Position numbers and translations under genes: made by a program. Below are positions 20,501-26,620 of a DNA stretch of 29,984 nt, piece after piece. A model generated the notes under the pieces. The model saw nothing but the letters and a program-made list of their open reading frames with translations, had not been told where the DNA came from and made no database searches. This stretch comes from Dunaliella salina (taxonomy: Eukaryota > Chlorophyta > Chlorophyceae > Chlamydomonadales > Dunaliellaceae), in contig MU070041.1 in the NCBI GenBank assembly GCA_002284615.2, forward strand, positions 58,612 to 88,595, given 5' to 3'. Numbering within the stretch: the stretch's first letter is position 1; each line of letters begins with the position of its first letter.

Positions 20501-20926
20501 TAGCACCCCATGATACCCATAGAAGCGTGCACCTTTGATATGAATCGCATCTTGCGCCTCTCGATCCCTGCTTGTCACTAGGCTGGGAGAAGAGTAATTC
20601 CGCAAGGTAAATGGATGAGCCCCAAATGGATGCGCCGGAAGGGTCGCTGTCTGCCACCCTGCTAATTGCTGCTGTTTATGCAACTTGGCGACCACAGGGC
20701 GATGCTCACTGGCATCAGGTTCATGAAGACCTTGATGTGTCTGCATGGTGGGCGGCCAGCACATGGCAGCATGGATGGCACATCCGACGTGGATGGCATC
20801 TTGATTCGTGGGGGTGAATGTGAGCATGGAGGGAAAAAATGCTATGAAGGCCTCAGTCCACTGGAAACATGTTTGCACCACAGCAGAAAATGGATGCATG
20901 ACTGGCTGCCAGCAAATTCCAGGCAA
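8578..20926 (-). CDS. folB: Dihydroneopterin aldolase (DHNA), split by an 11-kb intron
   Basis: DHNA splits 7,8-dihydroneopterin into 6-hydroxymethyl-7,8-dihydropterin and glycolaldehyde in folate synthesis. Four minus-strand exons join in phase: GARFYGYHGVLPE (ends 20495), ENIVGQPFLVDLVLHCDLRE (starts 20239), VSYAEVFSDVQAIMEG...FSLLERAAHEIA...ISKVHIP (8832-9021), and VSVTRRPEDFGMS plus stop (8578-8621). The conserved core is about 126 aa, close to the roughly 120 aa usual for the family. Expected functional residues are present: Glu after GVLP, Tyr of SYAEV, Glu of LLER and Lys of ISKVH. Introns use GT-AG (GTGCGT, GTAATT, GTGAGT). The 5' end is uncertain. The first frame stays open to a Met at 20926, giving a possible N-terminal extension, but a good acceptor (CTCTTCTCCCAG, AG at 20583-20584) may mark a further upstream exon. 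The gene is head to head with eIF5A. Confidence 0.92.
8702..8752. repeat. Imperfect ATG/ATGATA microsatellite in last DHNA intron
   Basis: A run of GATGATGATG, AACAATAATG and related triplets lies within the 210-bp intron 8622-8831. Confidence 0.85.
8832..9021 (-). CDS. folB: DHNA exon with most of the active site
   Basis: This exon is 190 nt and encodes 63 aa plus one base. It starts after ATACGCAG and ends at TAG|GTGAGT. It carries SYAEVFSDV, the substrate-anchoring Glu in LLERAAHEIA, and the presumed catalytic Lys in ISKVHIP. It is GC-rich compared with the surrounding DNA. Confidence 0.95.
9022..10180. other. Intron segment with no recognised feature
   Basis: Overlapping open frames on both strands near 9515-9898 have no conserved motif and no splice-site context that I can support. 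Confidence 0.4.
10184..10344 (+). repeat. Cluster of TTGCGCA(A/C)CC motifs
   Basis: TTGCGCAACC or TTGYGCACCC occurs about six times (near 10186, 10227, 10241, 10283, 10296 and 10334). The pair GCGCAACCTTTTTGGCAGC (10189) and GCGCACCCTTTTGGCAGC (10299) suggests an old tandem duplication of about 110 bp. Related CATTACGCACCC motifs lie at 16022-16046, 11408-11428 and, reversed, at 24690-24835. Confidence 0.65.
10531..10626 (+). mobile_element. tRNA-like sequence, probable SINE head
   Basis: A pol III A-box match (TAGTTGAGTCG, 10542-10552) is followed by a perfect 5-bp anticodon-like stem (TCTGG/CCAGA, 10573-10577 with 10585-10589) around a 7-base loop TTAGAAC. A B-box-like GGGTTTCGATTTC follows near 10597. 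The acceptor stem does not pair well and the T arm carries an extra T, so this is not an intact tRNA. A tRNA-derived SINE or tRNA pseudogene fits best. Confidence 0.5.
10851..11341 (-). mobile_element. CAGAG-TIR element, copy C (491 bp, exact 9-bp TSD)
   Basis: It begins CAGAGGGGGTCAACGGG and ends CCTCCGTCACTGCGCTCTG, and both ends match copy A. It is flanked by identical GGAATTTTG copies at 10842-10850 and 11342-11350. It encodes no transposase and so is non-autonomous. The internal hairpin arms are 11213-11244 and 11255-11282. Orientation is set relative to copy B (hairpin-near end first on +), so this copy is reversed. The 9-bp duplication favours a Mutator-like superfamily, although the CAGAG terminus also recalls hAT elements, which usually make 8-bp duplications. 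Confidence 0.9.
11351..12270. other. Intron segment, GC-richer, unassigned
   Basis: The stretch 11640-12260 is richer in GC than its surroundings and has overlapping open frames on the plus strand (11930-12367 and others). I recognise no domain. It may be a decayed coding piece of a mobile element. The start near 11395-11430 has GCGCACC and ACGCACCCC motifs. Confidence 0.4.
12337..12424 (+). repeat. Internal hairpin of copy B
   Basis: The arm GTTGCCCCCAACTGGCAAGC (then TTCAAATTTAGG) pairs with CCTAAGCTTGAAACTTGCC followed by AGTTGGGGGCAAC. The stem is about 32 bp with few mismatches and the loop is 24 bases. The same structure in copy A has different but still pairing bases. Confidence 0.9.
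12578..13584. mobile_element. Nested second TIR element (1007 bp, exact 9-bp TSD)
   Basis: It begins CAGGTTAGCCAAG and ends with the perfect reverse complement CTTGGCTAACCTG; weaker pairing continues (GAGTTAATGCCC on both sides). It is flanked by ACCATTGGT at 12569-12577 and 13585-13593. It lies inside copy B, splitting a sequence that is continuous in copies A and C. No transposase is seen, so it is non-autonomous. A subterminal hairpin has perfect 13-bp arms, CTGAGTATGCAGG (13482-13494) and CCTGCATACTCAG (13522-13534). Like the host element it starts CAG and makes a 9-bp duplication. Confidence 0.93.
14147..14610 (+). mobile_element. CAGAG-TIR element, copy D (partial, with microsatellite)
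   Basis: The left end CAGATGTGGGCGACGGGGGCC matches the family terminus. Further on, CAGCCCCAGCATGAACC, ACCCATTGGTTGGTCA and, after the TAA array, CAGCCATACCCC...GGTGCCAAGAAGG follow the order in copy A read in reverse. Similarity fades after about 14610 and no right terminus was found. The hairpin is largely eroded. Confidence 0.7.
14458..14558. repeat. (TAA)n microsatellite inside copy D
   Basis: About 100 bases of TAA/ATA triplets with a few TAG and TGA interruptions. Asn- or Ile-run open frames across it are translation artefacts. Confidence 0.98.
15160..15808 (-). mobile_element. CAGAG-TIR element, copy A (649 bp, exact 9-bp TSD)
   Basis: It begins CAGAGGGGGACGACGGGCC and ends GGCCTTCGTCGCCCACCTCTG, imperfect inverted repeats of about 20 bp. 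The target duplication ATATTTTTC lies at 15151-15159 and 15809-15817. The duplicate locus at 17351-17710 has a single ATATTTTTC (17556-17564) and no element, which is a true empty site. No coding capacity is evident. This is the best-delimited copy and the reference for the family. Confidence 0.96.
15657..15751 (-). repeat. Internal hairpin of copy A
   Basis: Arms 15657-15688 (GTTGCCCCTGACCGGCAAG...) and 15720-15751 (...CTTGCCAGTCAGGGGCAAC) form a stem of about 32 bp around a 31-base loop. Compared with copy B, the core CCTGAC/GTCAGG is replaced by CCCAAC/GTTGGG on both sides. Confidence 0.9.
16210..16490. repeat. Degenerate GCATGCATGGCTGTG minisatellite
   Basis: TGCATGCATNGCTG, GCATTGCTG and GCATGCATGGCTG variants follow one another for about 280 bases without a fixed unit length (roughly 12-24). 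On the minus strand this reads as repeated Met-His-Ala, which is a product of the repeat and not evidence of a gene. Confidence 0.85.
16903..17200. repeat. Tandem duplication with 155-bp period
   Basis: GTTTGCTTGGCCTG occurs at 16917-16930 and 17072-17085. Each is followed by related blocks (GGCCATCTTCTGCTCAGCT at 16977 and GGCCACCTTCTGCTCAGCT at 17129, then TTCCAGA.CA/CTTTGCACA). The minus strand keeps an open frame over unit 1 (about 16835-17071, AEQKMASTAHAAH), but unit 2 has a stop. A decayed coding repeat is possible; no domain was recognised. Confidence 0.75.
17281..17350 (+). repeat. Dispersed short repeat, copy 2 (mate at 7661-7735)
   Basis: It begins CAGCCAGGTGTGAACTTTAC and ends CCCCATGAATGGGGCTTCCC, immediately before duplicate P2. 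The first 20 bases differ at one position from the copy at 7661. Confidence 0.65.
17351..17710 (+). repeat. Segmental duplicate P2, carrying the empty site
   Basis: It is collinear with 14947-15159 joined to 15809-15965. The single ATATTTTTC at 17556-17564 marks the pre-insertion state of copy A. Blocks such as GGCTAGTTCTGAGAATGTCTTTCATTTC are shared almost exactly. I see no conserved protein in it. Confidence 0.92.
17640..17888 (+). mobile_element. CAGAG-TIR family right-end fragment (copy F)
   Basis: Blocks appear in the same order as the distal half of the family: GTCAATTTTTGACYT, TGAGCAGGATGTCAGCAT, GAGAATGATCTGGGGACCTCC, AGCCGGGAAAGAACATATTCAG, ending near GTTGACCCCCTC. The proximal half with the hairpin is absent. 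Confidence 0.7.
17889..20149. other. Proximal part of the DHNA intron, no gene recognised
   Basis: It holds one ambiguous base (18233), poly-C runs near 18247, 19051 and 19529, and two related segments (18843-18945 and 19448-19545). CATTTACAA near 18101 and TTGTAAATG near 18283 are inverted to each other, but no TSD supports an element. Open frames on both strands look random. Confidence 0.45.
18843..18945 (+). repeat. Degenerate repeat GGCCCAGGAACCCG...CTGGAG...CCCCAAAAA, copy 1
   Basis: It shares ordered short blocks with 19448-19545 (AGCCCAGGAATCCG..., ATTCTGGAGGGGGGTCCCAAAAA) and more weakly with 25486-25530 (GTGTCTCAGAGAAATTCTGG). The relationship is weak and judged by eye. Confidence 0.45.
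20150..20239 (-). CDS. folB: DHNA exon 2
   Basis: This 90-nt exon encodes 30 aa in phase 0, from ENIVGQPFLVDL to SSDDLQTT. The acceptor is TTGTTTCAG and the donor ACG|GTAATT. The stretch corresponds to the second beta strand of the tunnelling fold, where FolB proteins read 'GQ.FxVDL' and then 'A..SDDL..T(V)SY'. Confidence 0.93.
20240..20494 (-). other. DHNA intron between exons 1 and 2 (255 bp)
   Basis: It starts GTGCGT after GVLPE and ends TTTCAG before ENIVG; phase 0. Nothing else was seen within it. Confidence 0.85.
20495..20582 (-). CDS. folB: DHNA first conserved exon
   Basis: It encodes LVTSRDREAQ followed by DAIHIKGARFYGYHGVLPE, the typical FolB N-terminus (a strand, then Y-G-Y-H-G-V-L-P-E). 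The donor is GAG|GTGCGT at 20494. The 5' limit given is the acceptor-like CTCTTCTCCCAG just beyond 20582; without splicing there, the frame stays open to a Met at 20926. The most proximal in-frame Met is at about 20746. Confidence 0.8.
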
Positions 20927-21393
20927 TAATTGGCCAGGCCGATGACAGCTTGCTGCAGCTACAGACAGTCAGGCCAAACTCACAATTTCACAAATGGACC
21001 CAGGAATCTTTCCCTTGTCATGCTGACATGGATCTGGGAATGGGGGTTGGTGCGTGCCTGTACTGCGGGTTGCTGAGCAAGAACAGCTGGTCAAAGAGGG
21101 GGCAGGGAGCACGGGGATAAGGTTGTTTGGGAGGAGGCGCCGTCCTGCCCTCTGCATAGACATTCAACAACAACAACGAGCAAACTGGTATACATTTTTG
21201 GAGCACTGACGAGCGAGCAAGATTTGTTGGCCTCCTTTTTCCAACTGGGTTGAACTTGCCGAGCGACCTCTTGCTCTCTGCCTTTTTCTTTTTTGCGTTT
21301 CCCTAGGGCTAGTGCTCTCCTTCTTCTTTTCTGTTCCTTCGCAGCAGGAGCAGCAGCAGCCCTCCCTTGATCCTCCAGGAAGCCACTGTCGCC
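20927..21393. promoter_or_regulatory. Shared upstream region of DHNA and eIF5A
   Basis: The two genes diverge from here, leaving about 470-810 bases depending on the DHNA start. No clear TATA box was seen at a convincing distance. The eIF5A leader is pyrimidine-rich (21270-21340), and TTCTGTTCCTTCGCAG at about 21328-21343 resembles a splice acceptor, so a 5'-UTR intron is possible. Confidence 0.5.
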
Positions 21394-21412
21394 ATGTCGG
21401 ACCATGAGCACG
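21394..21412 (+). CDS. eIF5A: eIF5A exon 1
   Basis: ATG TCG GAC CAT GAG CAC G encodes MSDHEH plus the first base of Glu7. It is followed directly by GCAAGT, not GTAAGT. Confidence 0.9.
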
Positions 21413-23873
21413 GCAAGTGCCCGGGGATGCTGCCAAATTGAATCAGAATCAGTACAGCTGTGGCGGTGTTCATGCTCGGATGATAGGCTCATGACCCCAG
21501 CCTCCTGACCAACATCCTGCGTGCTTGTGTGCAGAGACCTTCGAGTCTGCGGATGCCGGAGCCTCGCTGACCTACCCTCAGCAGGCCGGTACCATCCGCA
21601 AGAACGGCTACATCGTTATCAACGGCAAGCCATGCAAGGTGGGGTGCAAAGGGGGCAAGGAAGAGAGGGAGGCGGCAGCAGTGGCAGCAACAAGACACAC
21701 AGGCAAAGGGCTGTCCATGCCCCTTCCCCTCCCTCTGTCATGTTCATCTATGGCCTCTTGTGGGCAAAGCATAGTGAAAACTTGGGGGAATTGATGGGCC
21801 TATCACCATGTGCAGCTCCCCAAATACAGAACACTCCCACGGCACCGACTTGCAGCAGCCAATACCCAGCCCCTCCTCGCCTCGGACAAACACACACACA
21901 CAGGTCGCTGATGTGGCCACCTCCAAGACCGGCAAGCACGGCCACGCCAAGTGCCACTTCGTGGGCATCGATATCTTCACCGGCAAGAAGTACGAGGACC
22001 TGACGCCCTCCTCACACAACTGCGATGTGCGTGTTGCTTTTCCTCCTGCTGCCACCCAGACGCTGTTAGCTGTGTGCCATAAGGCTGCTAAGCGCCTCCG
22101 ACCAGCTGCATGGGATGGAAGGTCGCGCATGGCGATTGCTGCCTGCGTTTGATGCTATGTCCCCTTTGTTCTCCTGCCACCCCTCAACTCGAGTTTTCTC
22201 ACCCATGGATGCTGCATGCAGGTGCCCAATATCTCCCGTACCGAGTACTCCCTGGTGGATATTAACGACGAAGGCTTCGTGAGTCCAGCGGGATGGCTTG
22301 GTTGAAAATTGTGCTGTGGCAATTGCTGGGTGGCAGTTGCTGCAAGCTAGATGGATGGTCCAGCTGTCTTTCAGATAGAGACTGCAGCAGCCTGCGTTGA
22401 TGTTTCTTGGGCTCGCCTGGTACCTTTCCATGCGGGACCTTGACCATAAGCAACAGCCAGAGCGTGCCATGGAGGCGTGTCTCTGTCAAGAGCTCCACAT
22501 GCAGAAGGAACTAGACATCTTGTGCCATGCAGATGGTGGCCTTATTCAATGCCTGATGTTTGCAGTGGTTAGGCGAGGCAGCAACTGCTTTGAGCATCTA
22601 ATTAATAATTTTTCCAAAGCAGCATGGGTGCTGAGCCTGTCTTTGCATGGTGCTTGCTTTGCCTTGCAGTGCACACTCATGCTGGAGAACGGCACTACCC
22701 GTGAGGACCTGAAGCTTCCCTCTGGAACTGACGATTATGACAAGCTGGCTGAGCAGCTGGTGGAGGAGGTGAAGGCTGAGAAGGATGTCCTTGTGACTGT
22801 GCTGAAGGTGAGAAACCCACCTTTCATCCCATCCCAAGTGCTCCATGACAGAGCACCCTGACATCTTTGTGTTTAGTGTGTGAACAGGAGGGAAACATGC
22901 CAGTAAACGATGCAGTTTTAAAGAAGGCCTTCAGGGAAAACGCTGCCTGCAAGCCAGTTCATGCAAACAGAGGAGCGCACATAAAAGGATTTAACTTTCT
23001 TTGTCTGTGTGTGTAGAGGGAAACATATCAAATAATTTTGTACGGTGGAAAGGGGAGACAAAGAGCCTCATGGTGAGAAGCCTAAGGACAAAGGAAGAAG
23101 AGTACCATTGAATAAAAAATTTATTGAAGCACAAGAGGGGAAGACTGCAGGTACGAGACCCACATAAACTTGGAAAAAGGTTTGCTGTACACTTTCCACA
23201 TCATTTTGGGCATAATAAAGCTCACAGGTGGGTATCAAGGGGCACAAATGGAGATTGGAACAGATAGATGCACGGGGATTCCAAAAATCTAGTTGATTGC
23301 TTGTCACGGACCTCTTTCTTCCATGTACTTGTGACTTTCCAAGATCAGGAAGGTAGCAGTGGAGCACTGTGCTCAGCATTCAGATAGGAAATACATGCAT
23401 ATCCCATGCTTTATTCCTCAAACCTCTGACCAGGATGCCCTCCTTTTCTGGTTTTCTTGCCTAATCAATAAACAATAGAAGCAGTGCTAAACATCTCAGG
23501 TGGCTCAATGTTGGTGCTTGGTGCTTAGAAGCCTTGCCCAGAAATAAGGCCATCAAATAAGCTACTGGCTTTGGCACCATTTTTTACAATGTCTTTGGTG
23601 CAGGACAAGCCACATGTGCTCCAAAGCCTGACTTCTTGTGCTGTCGTGCTTGTTGTGAAATGGGGATGCATTAAATCAAAGAGCGTCGCGATGAGTCTAC
23701 ATGATGATGATGTGCTTTGAGCTGTTGAACATGAGCAGAACGGATTGCCCCACGCACACTTCACAGGATGCCAGCATGCGACATTTTACTCAGTTTGTCC
23801 CTTGCATTGTGCACTGCAGTCCATGGGCACTGAGGTCATCCACTCCTACAAGGTCAGCGGCGGTGGCAAGTAA
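21394..23873 (+). CDS. eIF5A: Translation factor eIF5A, six exons
   Basis: eIF5A binds the ribosome and promotes peptide-bond formation at slow sequences and termination, after one lysine is converted to hypusine. The exons 21394-21412, 21535-21638, 21904-22026, 22222-22278, 22670-22807 and 23820-23873 join in phase into 164 aa (family usually about 155-160). Residues 1-7 are MSDHEHE. The N-terminal SH3-like domain includes [20 protein letters not shown] and the hypusination loop [13 protein letters not shown] with the target Lys at position 52. The C-terminal OB domain includes [15 protein letters not shown] and [17 protein letters not shown], ending in KVSGGGK. The ATG lies in a good context (GTCGCCATGTC). 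The downstream introns are GT-AG; the first is GC-AG. Exons are GC-rich relative to introns. Confidence 0.98.
21413..21534 (+). other. eIF5A intron 1, GC-AG type (122 bp)
   Basis: The donor is CACG|GCAAGT and the acceptor CTTGTGTGCAG|AGACC. No GT near the end of exon 1 would restore MSDHEH-ETFES. The other donor bases match the consensus strongly, as is usual for GC donors. Confidence 0.85.
21535..21638 (+). CDS. eIF5A: eIF5A exon 2
   Basis: It completes Glu7 and encodes [16 protein letters not shown] through GKPCK. The donor is AAG|GTGGGG. Intron 2 (21639-21903, 265 bp) ends in a short CA run before CAG. Confidence 0.97.
21904..22026 (+). CDS. eIF5A: eIF5A exon 3 with hypusine site
   Basis: It encodes 41 aa: [20 protein letters not shown] and then [21 protein letters not shown]. 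The Lys in GKHGH is the predicted hypusine residue. The donor is GAT|GTGCGT; intron 3 is 22027-22221. Confidence 0.98.
22222..22278 (+). CDS. eIF5A: eIF5A exon 4
   Basis: It encodes 19 aa, [19 protein letters not shown]. The acceptor is GCATGCAG and the donor TTC|GTGAGT. Intron 4 is 22279-22669 (391 bp). Confidence 0.97.
22670..22807 (+). CDS. eIF5A: eIF5A exon 5
   Basis: It encodes 46 aa from [19 protein letters not shown] to LVTVLK. The acceptor is TTGCCTTGCAG and the donor AAG|GTGAGA. Most eIF5A proteins have Val-Ser or similar where this one has Cys-Thr at the junction after DEGF; both splice sites are good, so I take it as real variation. Confidence 0.96.
22808..23819 (+). other. eIF5A intron 5 (1012 bp)
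   Basis: It starts GTGAGA and ends GCACTGCAG. It is by far the longest intron of this gene. I found no nested gene or clear transposon end in it. Confidence 0.9.
23820..23873 (+). CDS. eIF5A: eIF5A exon 6
   Basis: It encodes [17 protein letters not shown] and TAA (23871-23873), the usual C-terminal strand of eIF5A. Confidence 0.96.
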   Translation, partial: SMGTEVIHSYKVSGGGK

Positions 23874-24311
23874 ATTGCCTCCTCCTTGTGACAAGGGTGT
23901 TGGAGACGGCCTGGCTGGTCTGCAGTGGGGTATGCTTTCGGTTGACGGTGGGAATGAGGGGGGCTGGAAAGGGGGCCAAGCACTAAGCAGGGGTGGATAA
24001 AGAATCACTGGCCCAGCAGCAATTCTGTGTGGAGGCCACTGCTTTCCTGCTGCTGCTGTTGTTCTTACACGCATATGGGGTCTGCCCTCCATGCCAATAT
24101 TTGTTTGGATGTTTCAGTGATATGGTATGATGCTGCACAGCCAACGCCATCACAAGCTTCCAAAGGCACTGAAACAGCGAAACCAGAGGCAGCATGAGCG
24201 ATACTGATTGCGTCAGCAACTTGAATGTGCATATATACCTTGAGTGGGGTTTACCTAATCAGTAGAAGCCATGCTGTCCGCATGCTTGCTTTTGTGTCCA
24301 AGCTTGCATGG

Positions 24312-24316
24312 TGTAA
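24312..24316 (+). terminator. TGTAA, candidate poly(A) signal of eIF5A
   Basis: TGTAA is the standard chlorophyte polyadenylation signal. It lies about 440 bases past the stop codon. A second TGTAA is at 24548-24552. Choosing between them needs transcript ends. Confidence 0.45.
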
Positions 24317-24559
24317 ATTGAAATGCTGAAGAGTTTGGAGGCCTAGGAAGGGCGGTGATTCCTAGTGCCTCTCATACATTTTTTCATGGGATGACGGATT
24401 TGTTTGCGTGGGACCTTGGCTGGGCTTCCATCCGCAAATGCATGACTATGGGTAGCCCTCGATAATGCAGTGCACCTGCTGACAGTGTGGCACTTACATT
24501 TCTGTTTTTTATGGCTTGCCTTTTTTTGGAAAGGGATTTTACTCAGGTGTAAAAATGCA

Positions 24560-25685
24560 CCCTGAATCTTCTTGTCATCCTGTTGACAGATTAGGTTGGT
24601 GGTCAACGATCAAGGGCAGCACAAATTCATTGCAGCCGACACGCTTAGTATACCGTACCGCAACGGGACCATAACAAATTACACATTTTTTTTTCGAGGG
24701 GTGCGTAATGGGGTTTTTCAGGGGGTTGCATAGAGGTGCAAAAAGGTGCGTGAAAAAAATCTTCGAGCAGGGTGCGTACTGACGCGTAATGGACAAAATT
24801 TAATTAATTGATTTGCTGAAAAGAGGGGGTGCGAACTTGTCATGGAGCTGTTCGGAAATAACGTTTGCGGCAGCGGTGGCATGCAGAATTGACATGGGTC
24901 AGATTACCAGGTTACTGTTGGATGCAAGCCTTTAGCCATAAAGCTCGGCTGTCTCTTGAACTGAAAAAACTTTGCTGCAAAAAAAATGAAAATGCCCAAA
25001 ATGCTTGAAGCAGGAACTGTCAATATAAGTTACCCCTTTAGTACCCCAAAGAGGTACAAAAACTTAGCCGGTAAAACATCCTCAACCAGCACCCAAAATT
25101 GGAACCAATTTTGACAAACTTTGTAAATGTACAAGTTCTCCTCCAGCTACACTGTTCAAGCATCTGACTGGGCCAGGTGTGCGAGGAGAATGCTCCTTAC
25201 ACTCCATTGCGAGTGGTTTGGTGCAGAATGGCTGTGCACATGTGAAGAAATGGGCAGTCGAGTGTTTGTGCAAGCTGACTTTGCGTTTGACTGGAATGCA
25301 CACGAGGTGCAGGTGTTCAAAATGAGTCAATGGAAGGTGATCTGCAGCTAAGTCGTTTGGCTGATCAGCTTGTGGTCTCAGCCATCCGAAAATGAAACCA
25401 GCTCAGACACGAAGAAGGACAGCTTTGGGTTTTGCTGACAAGGGAGATGCAAGAATAACTAGCCAATTTGATGTAGGGGAAAAGGGAGTGTCTCAGAGAA
25501 ATTCTGGAAGAAAGGTTCAAAACAGGGGGGGGGTAACCATTGTGGGGGACTTGTAGAGGCTATATCACAAATGTGCATGGGTGTTGCATGACCTAACTTT
25601 GTTAGTGCAAAGAGGCCAAGTAGGTGCTAATACTTTTGGTACTGCTACACCCATGCGTTTCTGAGGTACAGCCAGATCAAGATCA
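24560..25685. other. Intergenic, no gene recognised; GCACCCC-type repeat
   Basis: 24640-24840 carries GTATACCGTAC and, on the minus strand, several ACGCACCC and GCGCACC-like motifs related to 7979-8020, 10184-10344 and 16022-16046. The plus-strand frame 25127-25351 is open but shows no domain I know and lacks convincing splice context. A run of nine or ten G lies near 25527. Confidence 0.45.
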
Positions 25686-25696
25686 TGGGAAGGTAC

Positions 25697-26180
25697 CAGA
25701 GGGGGTTATCTGGGGCCTAAAATTGCCTGTTTTTTGCATGCTCCGAGCATAGCTCTCCTGTGACTTGCACCGTACAAACTTAGGTTCCTATGATAGCCTT
25801 TTCACGAGCTTTTTCGAACACTAGAGTTCTAGGGGTGCCAGTTACGGGACAAGTGCCTGATCAGCCGCGGCATGAACCCTACTTTTTGCCACCTAATCTC
25901 AATTCTTGACCACCCACTTCACCAAATTTAATAATTCTTAGTGATTTGGAGTCCTTTTGTCAAAAGAATATTATTGCAAAAACAAGAGGGTAAAAAGACC
26001 CAGTGGTTGGTGAGATACAGAATTTTAGCCATTTCCCTTGGAAAAAATTCACAAAATCCAGCAAAGGGGTGCCAAAATGTCGGTTTCTGACCTCCTCTCC
26101 TACTTTTAAATATGAAGGATGTTAAGATTGTGTATGGCGGTTACTACTACAAAAAATTGGGATTGAAAGTTGGCCCTAAC
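25697..26180 (+). mobile_element. CAGAG-TIR element, copy E (right end lost)
   Basis: The left end CAGAGGGGGTTATCTGGGGCC is followed in family order by GATCAGCCGCGGCATGAACCC, GATTTGGAGTCCTTTTGTCAAAA, AGACCCAGTGGTTGGTGAG, TTTTAGCCATTTCCCTTGG and TGAAGGATGTTAAGATTGTGTA. It runs out near 26180, where the minus-strand LINE fragment begins. It lies outside the DHNA intron, so the family is not confined to that gene. Confidence 0.75.
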
Positions 26181-26189
26181 AGGCCCAGA

Positions 26190-26620
26190 ATAATTTGGCA
26201 GAGGCTCCAACAATGGTTGCCCCCCCCCCTGTGTTCAAAAAGCATGTTGTACTCGCAGTGCAAAGAACGAAGTTGCTCATTAGTGCAGTTGAACAGGATA
26301 TGTGCTTCATCTTGTGTCTGATTGTAAGGACACTCGTCACAAACCAAAGCTCCACCGTGCCAACCAGCTGAATCCAGTCTCAAAGTGTGAGCTCAAAGCG
26401 GGAACCTACTACATTTGGCATAACGTGCCTTCGAAAAAAGTAGCAAACCAAGCTTGATAAGTAGCAAGCTCATTGTTGTTTCCTCTTGGATCCGCAGTTT
26501 TGGAAAAAATGACCAGGATGGGGACATGGGTTCCTGTGCCGCCGGAGCGGAGTCTGTATTTTTTGGAGAACACTGCACATTCTAAATCACTTTTGCATGC
26601 CATTGCCTCTCTTGATTACA
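26190..26620 (-). pseudogene. LINE 3' fragment, minus strand (copy 3)
   Basis: Read on the minus strand: NNELATYQAWFATFFEG, then a frameshift, CSRFPL, an in-frame TGA, AHTLRLDSAGW, and the knuckle CDECPYNQTQDEAHILFNC (Cys-x2-Cys ... His-x4-Cys). The order matches SKLATYQTLFTVPF, VSRFRLRAHRLKVETADW and CDCCSSTEIQDEVHALLTC in the plus-strand copy at 28700-28960. The TGA replaces the Arg in RFRLRAH, a CGA-to-TGA type change. It adjoins TIR copy E. Confidence 0.8.

Noticed and set aside
21091..21492. 133-aa minus-strand frame over the eIF5A start
   Set aside because: It is basic and low-complexity and lies antisense to the eIF5A leader and exon 1. It is a shadow of the pyrimidine-rich leader.
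22397..22861. 154-aa plus-strand frame overlapping eIF5A exon 5
   Set aside because: It reads through intron 4 in frame with exon 5. The acceptor at 22669 and family alignment show only 22670-22807 is coding.
25127..25351. 74-aa plus-strand frame as a gene or exon
   Set aside because: I recognise no domain, the start lacks context, and an opposite-strand frame of similar length covers it.
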